Notes under the pieces: generated by a model | What the model was told of the DNA's origin: nothing | The model's input: the letters and a program-made list of their open reading frames with translations, nothing else | Databases searched by the model: none | From: Membranipora membranacea | Lineage: Eukaryota; Bryozoa; Gymnolaemata; Cheilostomatida; Membraniporidae | DNA length: 64,000 bases | NCBI GenBank assembly: GCA_914767715.1 | Contig: OU612067.1 | Span: forward strand, 806,001-870,000 | Direction of reading: 5' to 3' | Position numbers and translations under genes: made by a program | Shown here: one piece after another, positions 36,343-47,200 of the stretch | How the letters are laid out: every line of letters begins with the position of its first letter | Numbering within the stretch: position 1 is the first letter of the stretch

Positions 36343-38190
36343 ATGCTGATTGTTACATTGACCGTTCAGTTTTTCTGTGGGGTTTGTGGTATGAGTTTTA
36401 CTCACACAGTTAACATTAAATCACTGCTGAGCTCTGTACAATCTCAGATAGTATATGCGTTAGACTTCACACCGCTATCATCTCATCACAGTAACAATGA
36501 GACTGACCTTACAAGGTTCAAGTTACTTGTGATGTGCTCTTCTGAGGCATCTACTGATAACAGTAGCAGTCTGGTTCAGTGCTCTGATGATAGAAGGCGC
36601 GTATTCTTAGTGATCAATATATCTGCCTCTGAGCTGGTGATGGGCTTCATTCTGCGAGAAGAAACTGGAACCTTGACAGACATAACATGCAAGTCAAACA
36701 GATGCGCTTGTAGACTAGCTGCATCAGGGGATTTACTGAAAAACATAGACATCTTGTTTCCATCTGAAGATTTTCAGGACAGAAAGCCTACTATATCCCG
36801 GCAACAGAGAGCCCTTGAAATCCCGGAGACAAATAGCCAGACTACTGACAGCATGAACTTGACTGCAAATGATGGGCCTGTAAACAGAACGTTTTATGTA
36901 CCGATCATGGTATTTGTTGATAGCTACTTAATTCGTCGGTTTTGTCATAAGCAATGGCCACACTGCTGTCCTCGATCACGAATAAGCAGTAAATATGTTC
37001 TTTGTGCTGAAATCAGATATTACTACCTCAATATAATGGCTGCCACAAAGCAACTCTTCGATGAAATCGACAATGATGATTTGAAGATCGTATTGTCTGT
37101 TATTGGTATTGAAGCGATCAGTGAGACACGGTCACGAAACTCATTTTTAGACTCTATAGCTAAGCCTGGGGGAATAAGGGAAGTAGATGCTTCTGGTGCT
37201 GCCGACCGATGCAATAGGATTGTGAGAAAACATTCAAAGTTTGCTGATACAGCAGCTGCCTTGCTATTCATGGGCCACGACCTGTCGGGAAAAACCGGTA
37301 AAAGTACGATTGGAGCAGCTTACACCGGCGGAGTTTGTGGTCAAAAAGTTGCTGTGATTGAGGAAAGGTTTGCGTACACATCATTCTTCACTGTCATTCA
37401 CGAACTTGGCCACGTGTTGGGTGCAGCACACGATGGGAAATACAGAGACTGCGGCTCAACAGAGCATCAGCTAATGGGTCCATTTCTAAATGAAGCAAAA
37501 CCTGAACTAGCATATATTTTCACATGTTGCAGCTTGGCCTTGATGTACAATGTGCTAAGTACTAAGATTTGTACACTAGATCCATCTAAAGTGACTGTTG
37601 TGAACTTTCATAGCGAAAGTAATGTCAACAAATATCTGGGGCAGCTGGTGACTGAGGAGGAGTTTTGTCACCTGACTCTTGATGACTCATATACATCATG
37701 CTCGATAGATACTTCATGTAAGGGTGTATACTGTAAGAAATCCGGAGGGATCACCGAGTCTGTCTGTCAGCGGTATATAAGCGCTGGGCTGCCTAATTAT
37801 AATGGAGCGGGCTGTGAGTCTGACACAAACAAATGGTGTATGCACGGATTCTGCGTCCCAAAAGATCAGACTAGTTTTAGCAATCAAGAACAGAGACTAT
37901 GTGATGTCACAAAGGAGCCAAAAGAGCCAGCAGTGATTATCACAGATAGAACACCGAGACTGCACAAAGTGAATAATATAGCTAGGAGGGTTATAGTTTA
38001 CATTAGCCTCACTGTTCTCTTTATAGGCTTAGTAGGATTCTGTTGGGAGAAAAAGAGAAGGAGAAATCGGGTGAAGGGTTACCCATATCCAAACTGCTTT
38101 AGGGGACAAGTTTCCAGACCCCCAGGTTTGTCTCCTCAGCAAGGTACAAACCCAAGGGGAAGTCAACTAAACAGAAAAAATCTCACTTAG
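36343..38190 (+). CDS. Membrane-anchored reprolysin-type metalloprotease, copy 2
   Basis: A single 615-codon frame is clearly paralogous to the preceding gene over its whole length. Shared segments include FVDSYLIR, EIRYYYLN, MAATK, VIEERF, YTSFFTV, CCSLA and WCMHG. Layout: signal peptide MLIVTLTVQFFCGVCG, propeptide ending RQQR (R about 156, furin-like), zinc motif HELGHVLGAAHD (353-364), LMG Met-turn candidate, ADAMTS-like Cys-rich domain, transmembrane helix (about 551-568) and a basic Pro-rich tail. The catalytic residues are intact, so it should be active. The cytoplasmic tails of the two copies are unrelated, which suggests they diverged in signalling or sorting while the protease stayed conserved. 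Confidence 0.9.
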   Translation: MLIVTLTVQFFCGVCGMSFTHTVNIKSLLSSVQSQIVYALDFTPLSSHHSNNETDLTRFKLLVMCSSEASTDNSSSLVQCSDDRRRVFLVINISASELVMGFILREETGTLTDITCKSNRCACRLAASGDLLKNIDILFPSEDFQDRKPTISRQQRALEIPETNSQTTDSMNLTANDGPVNRTFYVPIMVFVDSYLIRRFCHKQWPHCCPRSRISSKYVLCAEIRYYYLNIMAATKQLFDEIDNDDLKIVLSVIGIEAISETRSRNSFLDSIAKPGGIREVDASGAADRCNRIVRKHSKFADTAAALLFMGHDLSGKTGKSTIGAAYTGGVCGQKVAVIEERFAYTSFFTVIHELGHVLGAAHDGKYRDCGSTEHQLMGPFLNEAKPELAYIFTCCSLALMYNVLSTKICTLDPSKVTVVNFHSESNVNKYLGQLVTEEEFCHLTLDDSYTSCSIDTSCKGVYCKKSGGITESVCQRYISAGLPNYNGAGCESDTNKWCMHGFCVPKDQTSFSNQEQRLCDVTKEPKEPAVIITDRTPRLHKVNNIARRVIVYISLTVLFIGLVGFCWEKKRRRNRVKGYPYPNCFRGQVSRPPGLSPQQGTNPRGSQLNRKNLT

Positions 38191-38493
38191 GTGCATAACC
38201 CATAACTCATATAACAATATACATAATGATGTTTGCAATGTTTGATGAATTTCCTCATTGTCCTGAACTATTTTCAGAAATCCGGATTAAAAATCAGATT
38301 GAATAGCTCTGGTATGTTTGTCTAGTCTATTTTACTACTCAGCTGTCCACTCTCCACTGAGAGATAATCTTCACCTGATTTCATATGTGATCAGATGCAT
38401 CAGCTCTGATCTTGTCTTGTCTATTGTGTAGTTAATTCAAAAAGAAAATAATGAAGAAGGGTGCAGTGAAAAGGCAACCTGAATTCAGTTAAC

Positions 38494-40536
38494 TATAAGG
38501 GGACTTAGTTATAAGGGGACTTAGTATCGTTTGTTTTTCATTTTAGCACACTGATGCTAAAATATAAAAAACAACTTGTTTTTCGTTTATTGTTCCAAAA
38601 CAACAAATCAAAATATGAAAATCGAGTCAGTTTTTGTTTTTTGATTTTCTTATTGATGAAAACCGAAATATTGATATGAATCCTAATTTCATATTTCAAC
38701 TTTGAATCACAGTAACAAAAATCAAACATTGCAAAAATAGCCTTAGTTGTTATCTTTCTCATGGGGATTTACTGGGGTTTGCATTTCTTGCCTCTTCCGG
38801 ATGCTGCCGCCAAAAACGGGATATCTGCCTGAGGTTGGCATGCTGAGATAATTTTTCAAGTCAAGTCAGCTGCTATGAGGGGCTACTGTGTGGCTTGTCT
38901 GCATTGAGTGCCACACAATGTATGTTACAGTGCTGGGGTGAACATGTGAGGTATTCGGCGCAGGTGCTTTGTAGTGAATTTTGCTGATGCTGTTGGGCTG
39001 CCGCCTGGTGGCTGCTGCTTGTTTGATGTCGATTGTGCGTTACCTTGCTTGCTTGCTACCTCTGGTGGGTGTGTTGCCCCTGGTGTGTTACAGATGGTGT
39101 GCTCAGTGTGCTGCCGCACACCAATGAGCGGCGGCACACCCAACAGAAGATATATGCTTAACTCACAATCGACAGCACATCAGCGGAAGCACATCACCAT
39201 TTTACCAAACCTATGTTATGAAGAAAGGGTGGAGTTTTTGAATTTATCCTCATTATGATTTTTTTTAACAGAGCAAGAGGCATTTTGTAGAAATAGCTGC
39301 TGATCAAACACACCCTCTTTTTAATTAGTTTGGTGGCAGCCTCCTCCTAACTTATCACTTCTATTTGCGATTTGGGATGAATAAGTTGCACAATAAGCTG
39401 CTAATTGCCAAAAACACTGCCGGTAAAAGGGAAGGTGATCAAAAAATGATGATATGGTTTCAAACTATCCAAAATCTGAAAGAGCATGTCACAATTAGTG
39501 GATCTACAACTTTACATTATGATTTTATTTTTGAACAGAGCAAGAGGCATTTTGTAAGAATAGCTGCTGATCAAACACACCCTCTTTTTAATCATATTAT
39601 CAGAAATGAATGTAGAACATCTTCTCGCTGCAAAACTATTTTTAGACCTAAACTATGTAGGTCCCAAAAACGTGCCAAATCCGTTTTCCCTTTTTTTATG
39701 ACTCATTTTAATAATCTCCTCTCTTAGTCATTTTTAACCAAACATTGTATGCATTCAATTTTATCAATACCATGATATTGGATGAAAAAATAAACTTAAC
39801 TAAACTAAACACACTGTGTGTTATCGGCAGCACACTGTGCACACCATCTGTAACACACCACGACGGTAGCACACCCACCAGAGGGTACAAGCTTAACTTA
39901 CAATCGGCATCAAACATGCGGCAGCCACCAGACAGCAGCCCAACAGCATCAGCAACATTCACTACCAAGCACCTGCGCCGAATACCTTTCATCTTAAGCA
40001 CTGTAACATACATCGGTGGCCCTCAACGCAAACAAGTCACGCAGTAGCCCGTTGTAGCAGCTGACTTTACTTGACAAAATTATCTCAGCATACCAGACTC
40101 AGGCAGACAACCCAGTTTTGGCAGCAGCATCCGGTAGAGGCAATGAATGCAAACTCCAGTATATCCCCATGAGGAAATTAACAACTTAGGCTACATTTGC
40201 AATGTTTGTTTTTTGTTTTTTTTTGTCTTTCAACACAAAAAATAAAAAACAAAATATAGAATCGGATTTTCGTTTTTGTTTTGCAGCATCAAAAATGAAA
40301 AACAAAAATCAATTCATTTTTCAATTTTTGTTTTTGTGATTCAAAGTTGAAATATGAAAATAGGATTCATATCAATATTTCGGTTTTCGTCAATAAGAAA
40401 ATCAAAAAACCAAAATTGACTCGATTTTCATATTTTGATTTGTTGTTTTGGAACAGAAAACAAAAAACAAGTTGTATTTTGTTTTTTAGCATCAGTGCGC
40501 AAAATTGAAAATCAAACGATACTAAGTCCCCTTATA
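38494..40536. mobile_element. Large palindromic repeat, unit A
   Basis: The left end TATAAGGGGACTTAGTATCG (38510; a 16-bp part is duplicated in tandem from 38494) is mirrored at the right end by CGATACTAAGTCCCCTTATA (40517-40536). Arms of about 600 bp follow: CTTTGAATCACAGTAACA near 38700 and its complement at about 40330-40350, and GATGCTGCCGCCAAAA near 38801 with its decayed complement near 40120. Between the arms lie LINE 3' pieces. No transposase is present. TA at both edges would suit a TA-targeting family, but the superfamily is unsettled. Short open frames on both strands inside are by-products of the repeat. Confidence 0.75.
39510..39812 (+). mobile_element. LINE 3' end inside palindromic unit A
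   Basis: The frame reads HPLFNHIIRNECRTSSRCKT and then a KSVFPFFM segment, similar to the C-terminus of the 20405-21500 reverse transcriptase (HPLHDRIIFNNSRRSSRCHT). It ends in a tail AATAAACTTAACTAAAC. A further partial copy of the same stretch (AGAGCAAGAGGCATTTTGTA) lies at 39270-39320. Confidence 0.75.
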
Positions 40537-40894
40537 TATTAATCGGTTTAGATTATTCAGTTCTCACTGAAAAATCAAGAGAAATTGGGGTGGTGTAATG
40601 ACTTTGAATCGCAGTAACAAAAATCAAATATTGCAAAAAATAGCCTTAGTTGTTATCTTTCTCATGGGGATTTACTGGGGTTTACATTTCTTGCCGCTAC
40701 CGGATGCTGCCGCCAAAAACGGGATGTCTGCCTGAGGTTGGCACGCTGAGATAATTTGTCAAGTCAAGTCAGCTGCTATGAGGGGCTACTGTGTGGCTTG
40801 TCTGCGTTGAGGGCCACACAATGTATGTTACAGTGCTTGGGATTAAAGGTATTCGGTGCAGGTGCTTTGTAGTGAATTTTGCTGATGCTGTTGG

Positions 40895-41010
40895 GCTGCC
40901 GCCTGGTGGCTGCCGCTTGGTGGCTGCCGCCTGGTGGCTGCCGCTTGGTGGCTGCCGCCTGGTAGCTGCCGCCTTGTGGCTGCCGCCTGGTGGCTGCCGC
41001 TTGTCTGATG
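40895..41010 (+). repeat. 15-bp minisatellite GGTGGCTGCCGCYTG in unit B
   Basis: About seven near-identical tandem copies occur where unit A (38997-39020) has one to two. The array expanded after the two units separated. Confidence 0.85.
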
Positions 41011-41929
41011 TCAATTGTACGTTAAGCTTGCTACCTCTGGTGGGTGTGCTGCCACTGATGTGTTACAGATGGTGTGCTCAGTGTGCTGCCGCTGAAACGA
41101 AACCACTTTTTCAATTTTGCTGCTGCCTAAAAAGCAGGCTTCGAATGTTAGTACTGATCTGATTTTCTTATGGTGATTTTGTATTGACCCTCCCCTCGCA
41201 TAACACCAGTGTTTAATGCTCCGAGTGTGTCGTTTTTCAAATAGTGCATATTTTTAGGTTTCCTTTATAGTATCATATAAATCGTCTTTCTAAGTTTATA
41301 TAGCATGTAAAGCAAAATTGAACTCCTTCAAGTATCATCAAAAAGGTATGTAATGCGGAACATATACGAGACCACCATAAAATAATCAGATCGATAAGAA
41401 CATTCGAAGTCAGTTTTCGAGGCGACTGAAAAATAGGGTCCTTTCACTGATAGTTATATACAGGTGATATAAGGGGTATTGCAACCGTTATTGGCCATAT
41501 CTCGGCTACTTATGATAGCAGACCCATATAAACTTGTAGATCCACTAATGATGACATGCTCTTTCAGATTTTGGATGTTTTGAACCAATTTGGGGTGTTA
41601 TCACTTTTTATAAGGTTGGTCATTCACTCAATATTTGAGATATCACAATTATATAATACAAAAAACTGACCAAGGTATGTAGCCCAACTCATAAGGTAAG
41701 CACAGGACAGACCTTTGAAATATCCAAAGAACAGTGATTTTGGCCTTTTTTGGCAATTAGCTGCCTATTGTGCCACTTTGTGTAATTTACATCATCACCA
41801 TTGCGACCACCTCAAAAAACTATACCCTAGAATCCACACGTAGAAATTATCCATCCAATTTTGTAAATGAAGTTGCGTATCTAGCCACATTTTTGGTAGG
41901 CTGCCACTGGACTAAGTTGTATTATCAGA

Positions 41930-42138
41930 AATGAATGTAGAACGTCATCTCATCTCGCTGCAAACCTATTTTTAGACCTAAACTATGTAGGTCCCAAAAA
42001 CATGCAAAATCCTTTTTTCCTTTTTTAATGACTCATTTAAATAATCTCCGCTTTCAGTCATTTTTGACCCAACATTGTAAGCATTCAATTTTATCAATAC
42101 CATGATATCAGTTGAAAAAATAAACTAAAGTAAACGCA
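41930..42138 (+). mobile_element. LINE 3' end inside palindromic unit B
   Basis: ATCAGAAATGAATGTAGAAC and the following 200 bases repeat the unit A LINE tail, ending AAATAAACTAAAGTAAAC at the same junction with the right arm. The frame is broken by small indels. Confidence 0.75.
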
Positions 42139-42748
42139 CCGCACACTATCGGCAGCACACTGAGCACACCATCTGTAACACACCAGCGGCAGCACACCCA
42201 CCAGAGGTAGCAAGCTTAACGTACAATCGACATCAAACAAGCGGCAGCCACCAGGCGGCAGCCCAACAGCATCAGCAAAATTCACTACAAAGCACCCGCA
42301 CCGATTACCTCACATCTTCACCCCAGCACTGTAACATACATTGTGTGGCACTCAATGCAGACAAGCCACACAGTAGCCCCTCATAGCAGCTGACTTGACT
42401 TGACAAATTATCTCAGCGTGCCAACCTCAGGCAGACATCACATTTTTGGCGGCAGCATCCGGTAGCGGCAAGAAATGCAAACCCCAGTAAATCCCCATGA
42501 GAAAGATAACAACTAAGGCTACTTTTGCAATGTTTGAGTTTTGTAACTGTGATTCAAAGTTGAAATATGAAAATAGGATTCATATCAATATTTCGGTTTT
42601 CATCAATAAGAAAATCAAAAAAAAAAACTGACTCGATTTTCATATTTTGATTTGTTGTTTTGGAACAATAAACGAAAATGAAGTTGTTTTTTATATTTTA
42701 GCATCAGTGCGCTAAAATTAAAAACAAACGATACTAAGTCCCCTTATA

Positions 42749-44272
42749 CGCAATATCATCTCTAATGTGTTTGCAACATAATTAATGTTATTGTTTCTGT
42801 ATTTAACATGACATATTGTTTTCGATGAACAGAATACTCGATAACGTTCTGCTATACTAAATTTATTTTGATTCGCTCCAACAGTTAAGGTGGCATGGCA
42901 TAGGGGCATCGCATTTAAGCCAGGTATCAAAAATGGGTGGAAATTGTATATAAAAATTAAAACTGATATTGAGCCACACTGAAGAAAATAAATTTCAAAA
43001 CTGTAAAGCTAATATTCAAATTAGAAATGGTTAACATTGCAATTTTCTGGGAAAACAACTTAACCAATGCCCAGACAAATGCAACAAGATGATTGCAACA
43101 GGGAGGGTGGGACCACCAGGCACCAATACCTGACAAGACTCCTTATTTGGGAGGGAGGCTCCCAGTCTTAAGGGTTTTCTCCTACCCCTCCCTACCTCCC
43201 TTTTCTCAGCTTCCTTCACCCAGAAAATCTTTAAGCTTCATTTTGCAAGGGAAACTGTATTTTCCTACCTCCACAGTACATATACCTATGTATTTGCTTT
43301 ACCACTATGCAGCTATGCAGCTATGCAGCTATGCAGCTATGCAGCTATGCAGCTATGCAGCTATGCAGCTATGCAGCTATGCAGCTATGCAGCTATGCAG
43401 CTATGCAGCTATGCAGCTATGCAGCTATGCAGCTATGCAGCTATGCAGCTATGCAGCTATGCAGCTATGCAGCTATGCAGCTATGCAGCTATGCAGCTAT
43501 GCAGCTATGCAGCTATGCAGCTATGCAGCTATGCAGCTATGCAGCTATGCAGCTATGCAGCTATGCAGCTATGCAGCTATGCAGCTATGCAGCTATGCAG
43601 CTATGCAGCTATGCAGCTATGCAGCTATGCAGCTATGCAGCTATGCAGCTATGCATTATCTTATCTATTGTTAGGACTGTTTCTCCTAGTTCTGATTAAA
43701 CAGAACTATATCGTTTGTTAGACCAAGTCAAATGATGCAATTCAAACTATGTTCGCTCAAGTTTTAGCTTGGAAATATTGCAAACGAGGTATGAATTGCA
43801 TCCGCACTGCAGGATGAAGAGTGAAACTCCGGGTGAGAAGTTCGTCCGTGAAGACCTCCTGATTTCTTGGTCTGACAACTTGTCATGTCATGTATGGACC
43901 ACCCGCCTGATTGCACAATGGATAATTTAATGAAAAACAGGGCGTTGTGTTTACTGATTCAAAGAGAAGACAATAATGCAAAGCCACTGCAGTATAAATA
44001 GTTATATGAGGGGACAACTCTGGATAAAATGGTTCAGTGATTCAACAGTGGGGACTGGAGACATTTTATTTGTGGGGACTGATTTCCTTTTAAAATCTCC
44101 CGCGGTTTTTTATTGGCTATTCTCTCCTAGAAGCAGATATATTAGCTCTACTCTCATCAGTCAGTAACTTTCAAAAAAGTCACTTTTTGGACTTCACACT
44201 AATGAATTCCTTCCCACTGCATAACTAAACAAAATTTAGCTTAATCACTATATTCTTACTACTCAGGGCACC
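42749..44272. other. Region between palindromic unit B and NSMCE3
   Basis: Apart from the octamer satellite no gene or structured element was found. A GGGAGGGTGGGA motif at about 43100 resembles one arm of the 35-bp dispersed palindromes but has no partner arm. The NSMCE3 promoter should lie in the last few hundred bases. Confidence 0.45.
43305..43655 (+). repeat. Octamer satellite (AGCTATGC)n, about 44 copies
   Basis: 351 bases are an unbroken 8-bp repeat with no visible variant. Because 8 is not a multiple of 3, all three plus-strand frames read the same octapeptide repeat MQLCSYAA without a stop, while the minus strand has TAG in every frame. The long open frames here are therefore an arithmetic effect, not a gene. 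Confidence 0.98.
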
Positions 44273-47200
44273 ATGCCAGGTAGAAGGTCTGCCGGGGCTT
44301 CATCTCAACAAGAGGTGAGTGAATTTTCATGCTAGTAGTAATCTGTAGTAGTAGTAACATATCTGACTCTGTAACAGATCTATCCCTGATCTGATCTATC
44401 TGTCTGTTTTGTAACCTTTCTTAATCTTTCAATGTATTCAGGGAGAATGGAGAATTCTCCCTAATGTATTGTTGTTGTAGTAAGTATCAGGAGGTAGCAG
44501 AGTAGTACTATGAGTGAAATTATAAGTTCATTACTTACATTGATAGTATGTTACAGATCATAGTAATAGTTACAGTAGGTTGTATGTAATATTGTTTGTA
44601 TACTTATATCAATGAACTTTAGTTCATTGCTTATATATATATATATATATATATATATGCTGAAGTTACAAGCATGTGTACTTAGCCGAAGTCCATGAAC
44701 CAACACTTATCCAAACATGGGTATTGGCAAAGTATACACACAGGCTTGTAACTCCAGATGCCTAAGGAGTGTTTTTGCAACAAATAACATGCATCGGGCA
44801 TGACACAGCAGTTGCATAATGGCCGTTTTATGTGTATCATACATCCATCAACAACGACTTGTCAGTGGCCTTTTGCTTTGTGTTGGGTCATCCATCATCA
44901 TGATTGTAATGTGAGCAGGGTGTCAAAAACCTTGACAATAGTTTAATTTTGTAGCTGGATATGAGTCAGTTTTCACAAACACAGGCGGATAGTAGCCGAT
45001 ACAGAGAGGAAGACATTAATAATAAGGTAACTATATATATGTAGTGTAAGTAAATGGAAATATGTACAGTGAAGTATATTGGAATATGCACAGTACAGCC
45101 TCTACTTTGACTGCTTGTAGAAGAAACTTGACTTGACTGTGAAATGGCCTAGAAGCTGTGTGTCTACTCATAATACTCTTTTCTAAAGCAGTTCATCATA
45201 TTAATCTCAAACCTATATATTCAGCAGGGGCGTATATTCTAAAAAATTTCACTCACTGACTTTTCAGAGATCAGCATAATAATCGGGCGCAGCCCGATCC
45301 ACACGCCGTAGGCGTGGCGGGGAGGGTGTGGGAGGGGCGCTTAAGCGCCCTCCCACCACGGAAATTTTTGCATATCGGTAGCAAAATAGTGCAAGCAGAG
45401 AGGTATTTCAATAGCTCACTGAGCTGTTGGGTACTTTCAGAAAACAATTCAATAGCAGTAGAAGATTACGGTAAAAATGCTCCAGTTATAAAGCACCCAT
45501 TTGAAAAAGAACTGTCCTTGATGGGATTCGAACCCACAACATTCTTTTTAACAGTGATTATAAGGCGGACGCTCTACACACTGAGCTATTCAGCCACTCA
45601 CGGAAATCCGTGGGCCGTGAGTGCTAATATACGCCACTGATATTCAGTATATGTAGACTGTAGATATAGATTGTAATTTGAAAGAAAAGCATTTTCTTCC
45701 AGTGGTAGAAGAGCATGGAATATGATAAATTGATATTTATGCAGCTTTGAAATGGACAGATTTACTCTAAATTTGTAGGCACGAGACCTTGTGAGATTTT
45801 TCTTGGCCACATCAGGAAAGAAAACTCCTATTAAAAGACAAGGTAAGTAGTTATATGTTTAATCTTTAAGCATCGGGTTGCAGTAACAAACTTTGACGTA
45901 CGATGAGTACATCTGGAAGCTTTTCATGTAAAGACACAAATATTGTTATCAAGAGATTAGATTTAACACTTTGGTGTTCACAGCATGGCCGTGATTCTTA
46001 TGTTGTATTTGTAGTTCACTGACAGTAATTTGAATCTGCCTTTAGATTTGTTTACTCACATCTACATGTTACTGTTTAGGTGGCATGTGATAGTTATCTT
46101 CAGCTGTAATGCACATATCAGCAGCCACAGTACCAGCACCAGGTACTTGTCATTTACAGTACATTGTCTTAGATTAACGTTCTTATATTGTGTCTGTTTA
46201 TAGAGATAATGGAGAAAGTAATGAAGGACATGTCTAGAGCTTTAAATGTAACTCTAGAGAGAGCTAACACTATACTCAGTGATGTAAGTCAAACTCTAAG
46301 TCTCTCTGCTAGTTAGTTATTGTTAAATATCGCAGCATATGCAGATACACTATTTCAAGGAACTCGTGCTGTAGCCTATTGTTTTATCACACCTGTCAGA
46401 TAAAAAGATTTACTAATGTTTCTCCAATCTATAAGTTACAATAATAGATTATTCATCCACATCATTGTTCTGTGCCAATTTTTTTTAAACAATGACATAT
46501 AAACAACACTAGAATATCTCATCGAATGTTCATGTTATGGGACCATACCAGCGAATAATATCAGTGCTATTACTCTTCTTTGTCTATTTTCAGACGTTTG
46601 GACTGAATGTGGTGGCACTAGAAGGAAATAAGAATTATGTACTTGTCAATCAGATAGATATAGATATCAATAGAGCTCAACACTTAGAGTGGTGTGTAGA
46701 TAACTCCTCATATTCTAGGCTCAATACTTAGACCTGACCCTAAACGAGTAAGACTCCAAACACACCAGATACTGATTGTCATATTGAGTGCACTATAAAG
46801 TATAAAGAGAGTGTATATTACTTATTTAGACTAGACCTGATATCTAAAAGGAGAGCACTGATTGACATTCCTAAACTATAAATTATGAAACCTAAAATTG
46901 TTCCCCTATTTCAATACCTATGGATGTAATGACCCTCCCTCTACGTGCAAGCTCAGCCATATAATAAGAAATGTTTTCACAGTATGTCATGCCACCAGTA
47001 AATCCTAGAAATAAAATTGAATGTTTCTCAAAAAAAGAATCCCTATTGCTACCCCTGTTGCTCCTTGCTATTACACTGTCGCCTAAAATATCCAAAAGTT
47101 ATGAAAGAAAGCTTGCCAACCTTTGTAAACTTGACATATAGACTTAGACAATTAGCTGTCTTAGTTAGGTATTTGATGTTGATGTTTATCTTATCCACTT

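Larger units (their letters stand above)
40601..42748. mobile_element. Large palindromic repeat, unit B (left end missing)
   Basis: The left arm starts at 40601 with sequence matching 38700 onward, so about 190 bp of the terminal part is lost. The right arm is complete and ends CGATACTAAGTCCCCTTATA at 42748. Left and right arms are inverted copies of each other and also match unit A. The core (about 41100-41930) is unlike the core of A except for the shared LINE tail. The unit lies directly after A in the same orientation. Confidence 0.75.

Noticed and set aside
33837-38190. Venom-type secreted metalloproteases
   Set aside because: Both have a transmembrane helix and a cytoplasmic tail and lack a disintegrin domain. 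Nothing in the sequence indicates a venom role.
39365-39727. 120-codon open frame as a gene
   Set aside because: Its second half is the C-terminus of a LINE reverse transcriptase, and it lies inside a palindromic repeat.
40769-41162. Open frames on both strands with GGCRL / PPGGS repeats
   Set aside because: They follow the 15-bp minisatellite and mirror each other on the two strands.
43093-43721. Long overlapping open frames coding MQLCSYAA repeats
   Set aside because: They are produced by an 8-bp satellite that has no stop in any forward frame. There is no start context, splice site or non-repetitive domain.
44880-45030. Alternative NSMCE3 start at the Met in LDMSQF (exon 2)
   Set aside because: The upstream exon 44273-44314 has a good ATG context, a strong donor and is in frame, so the longer form is preferred. 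Either could be used.
45518-45600. tRNA gene on the minus strand
   Set aside because: The anticodon region is too long, the acceptor stem is unpaired, and the sequence lies inside a MITE.
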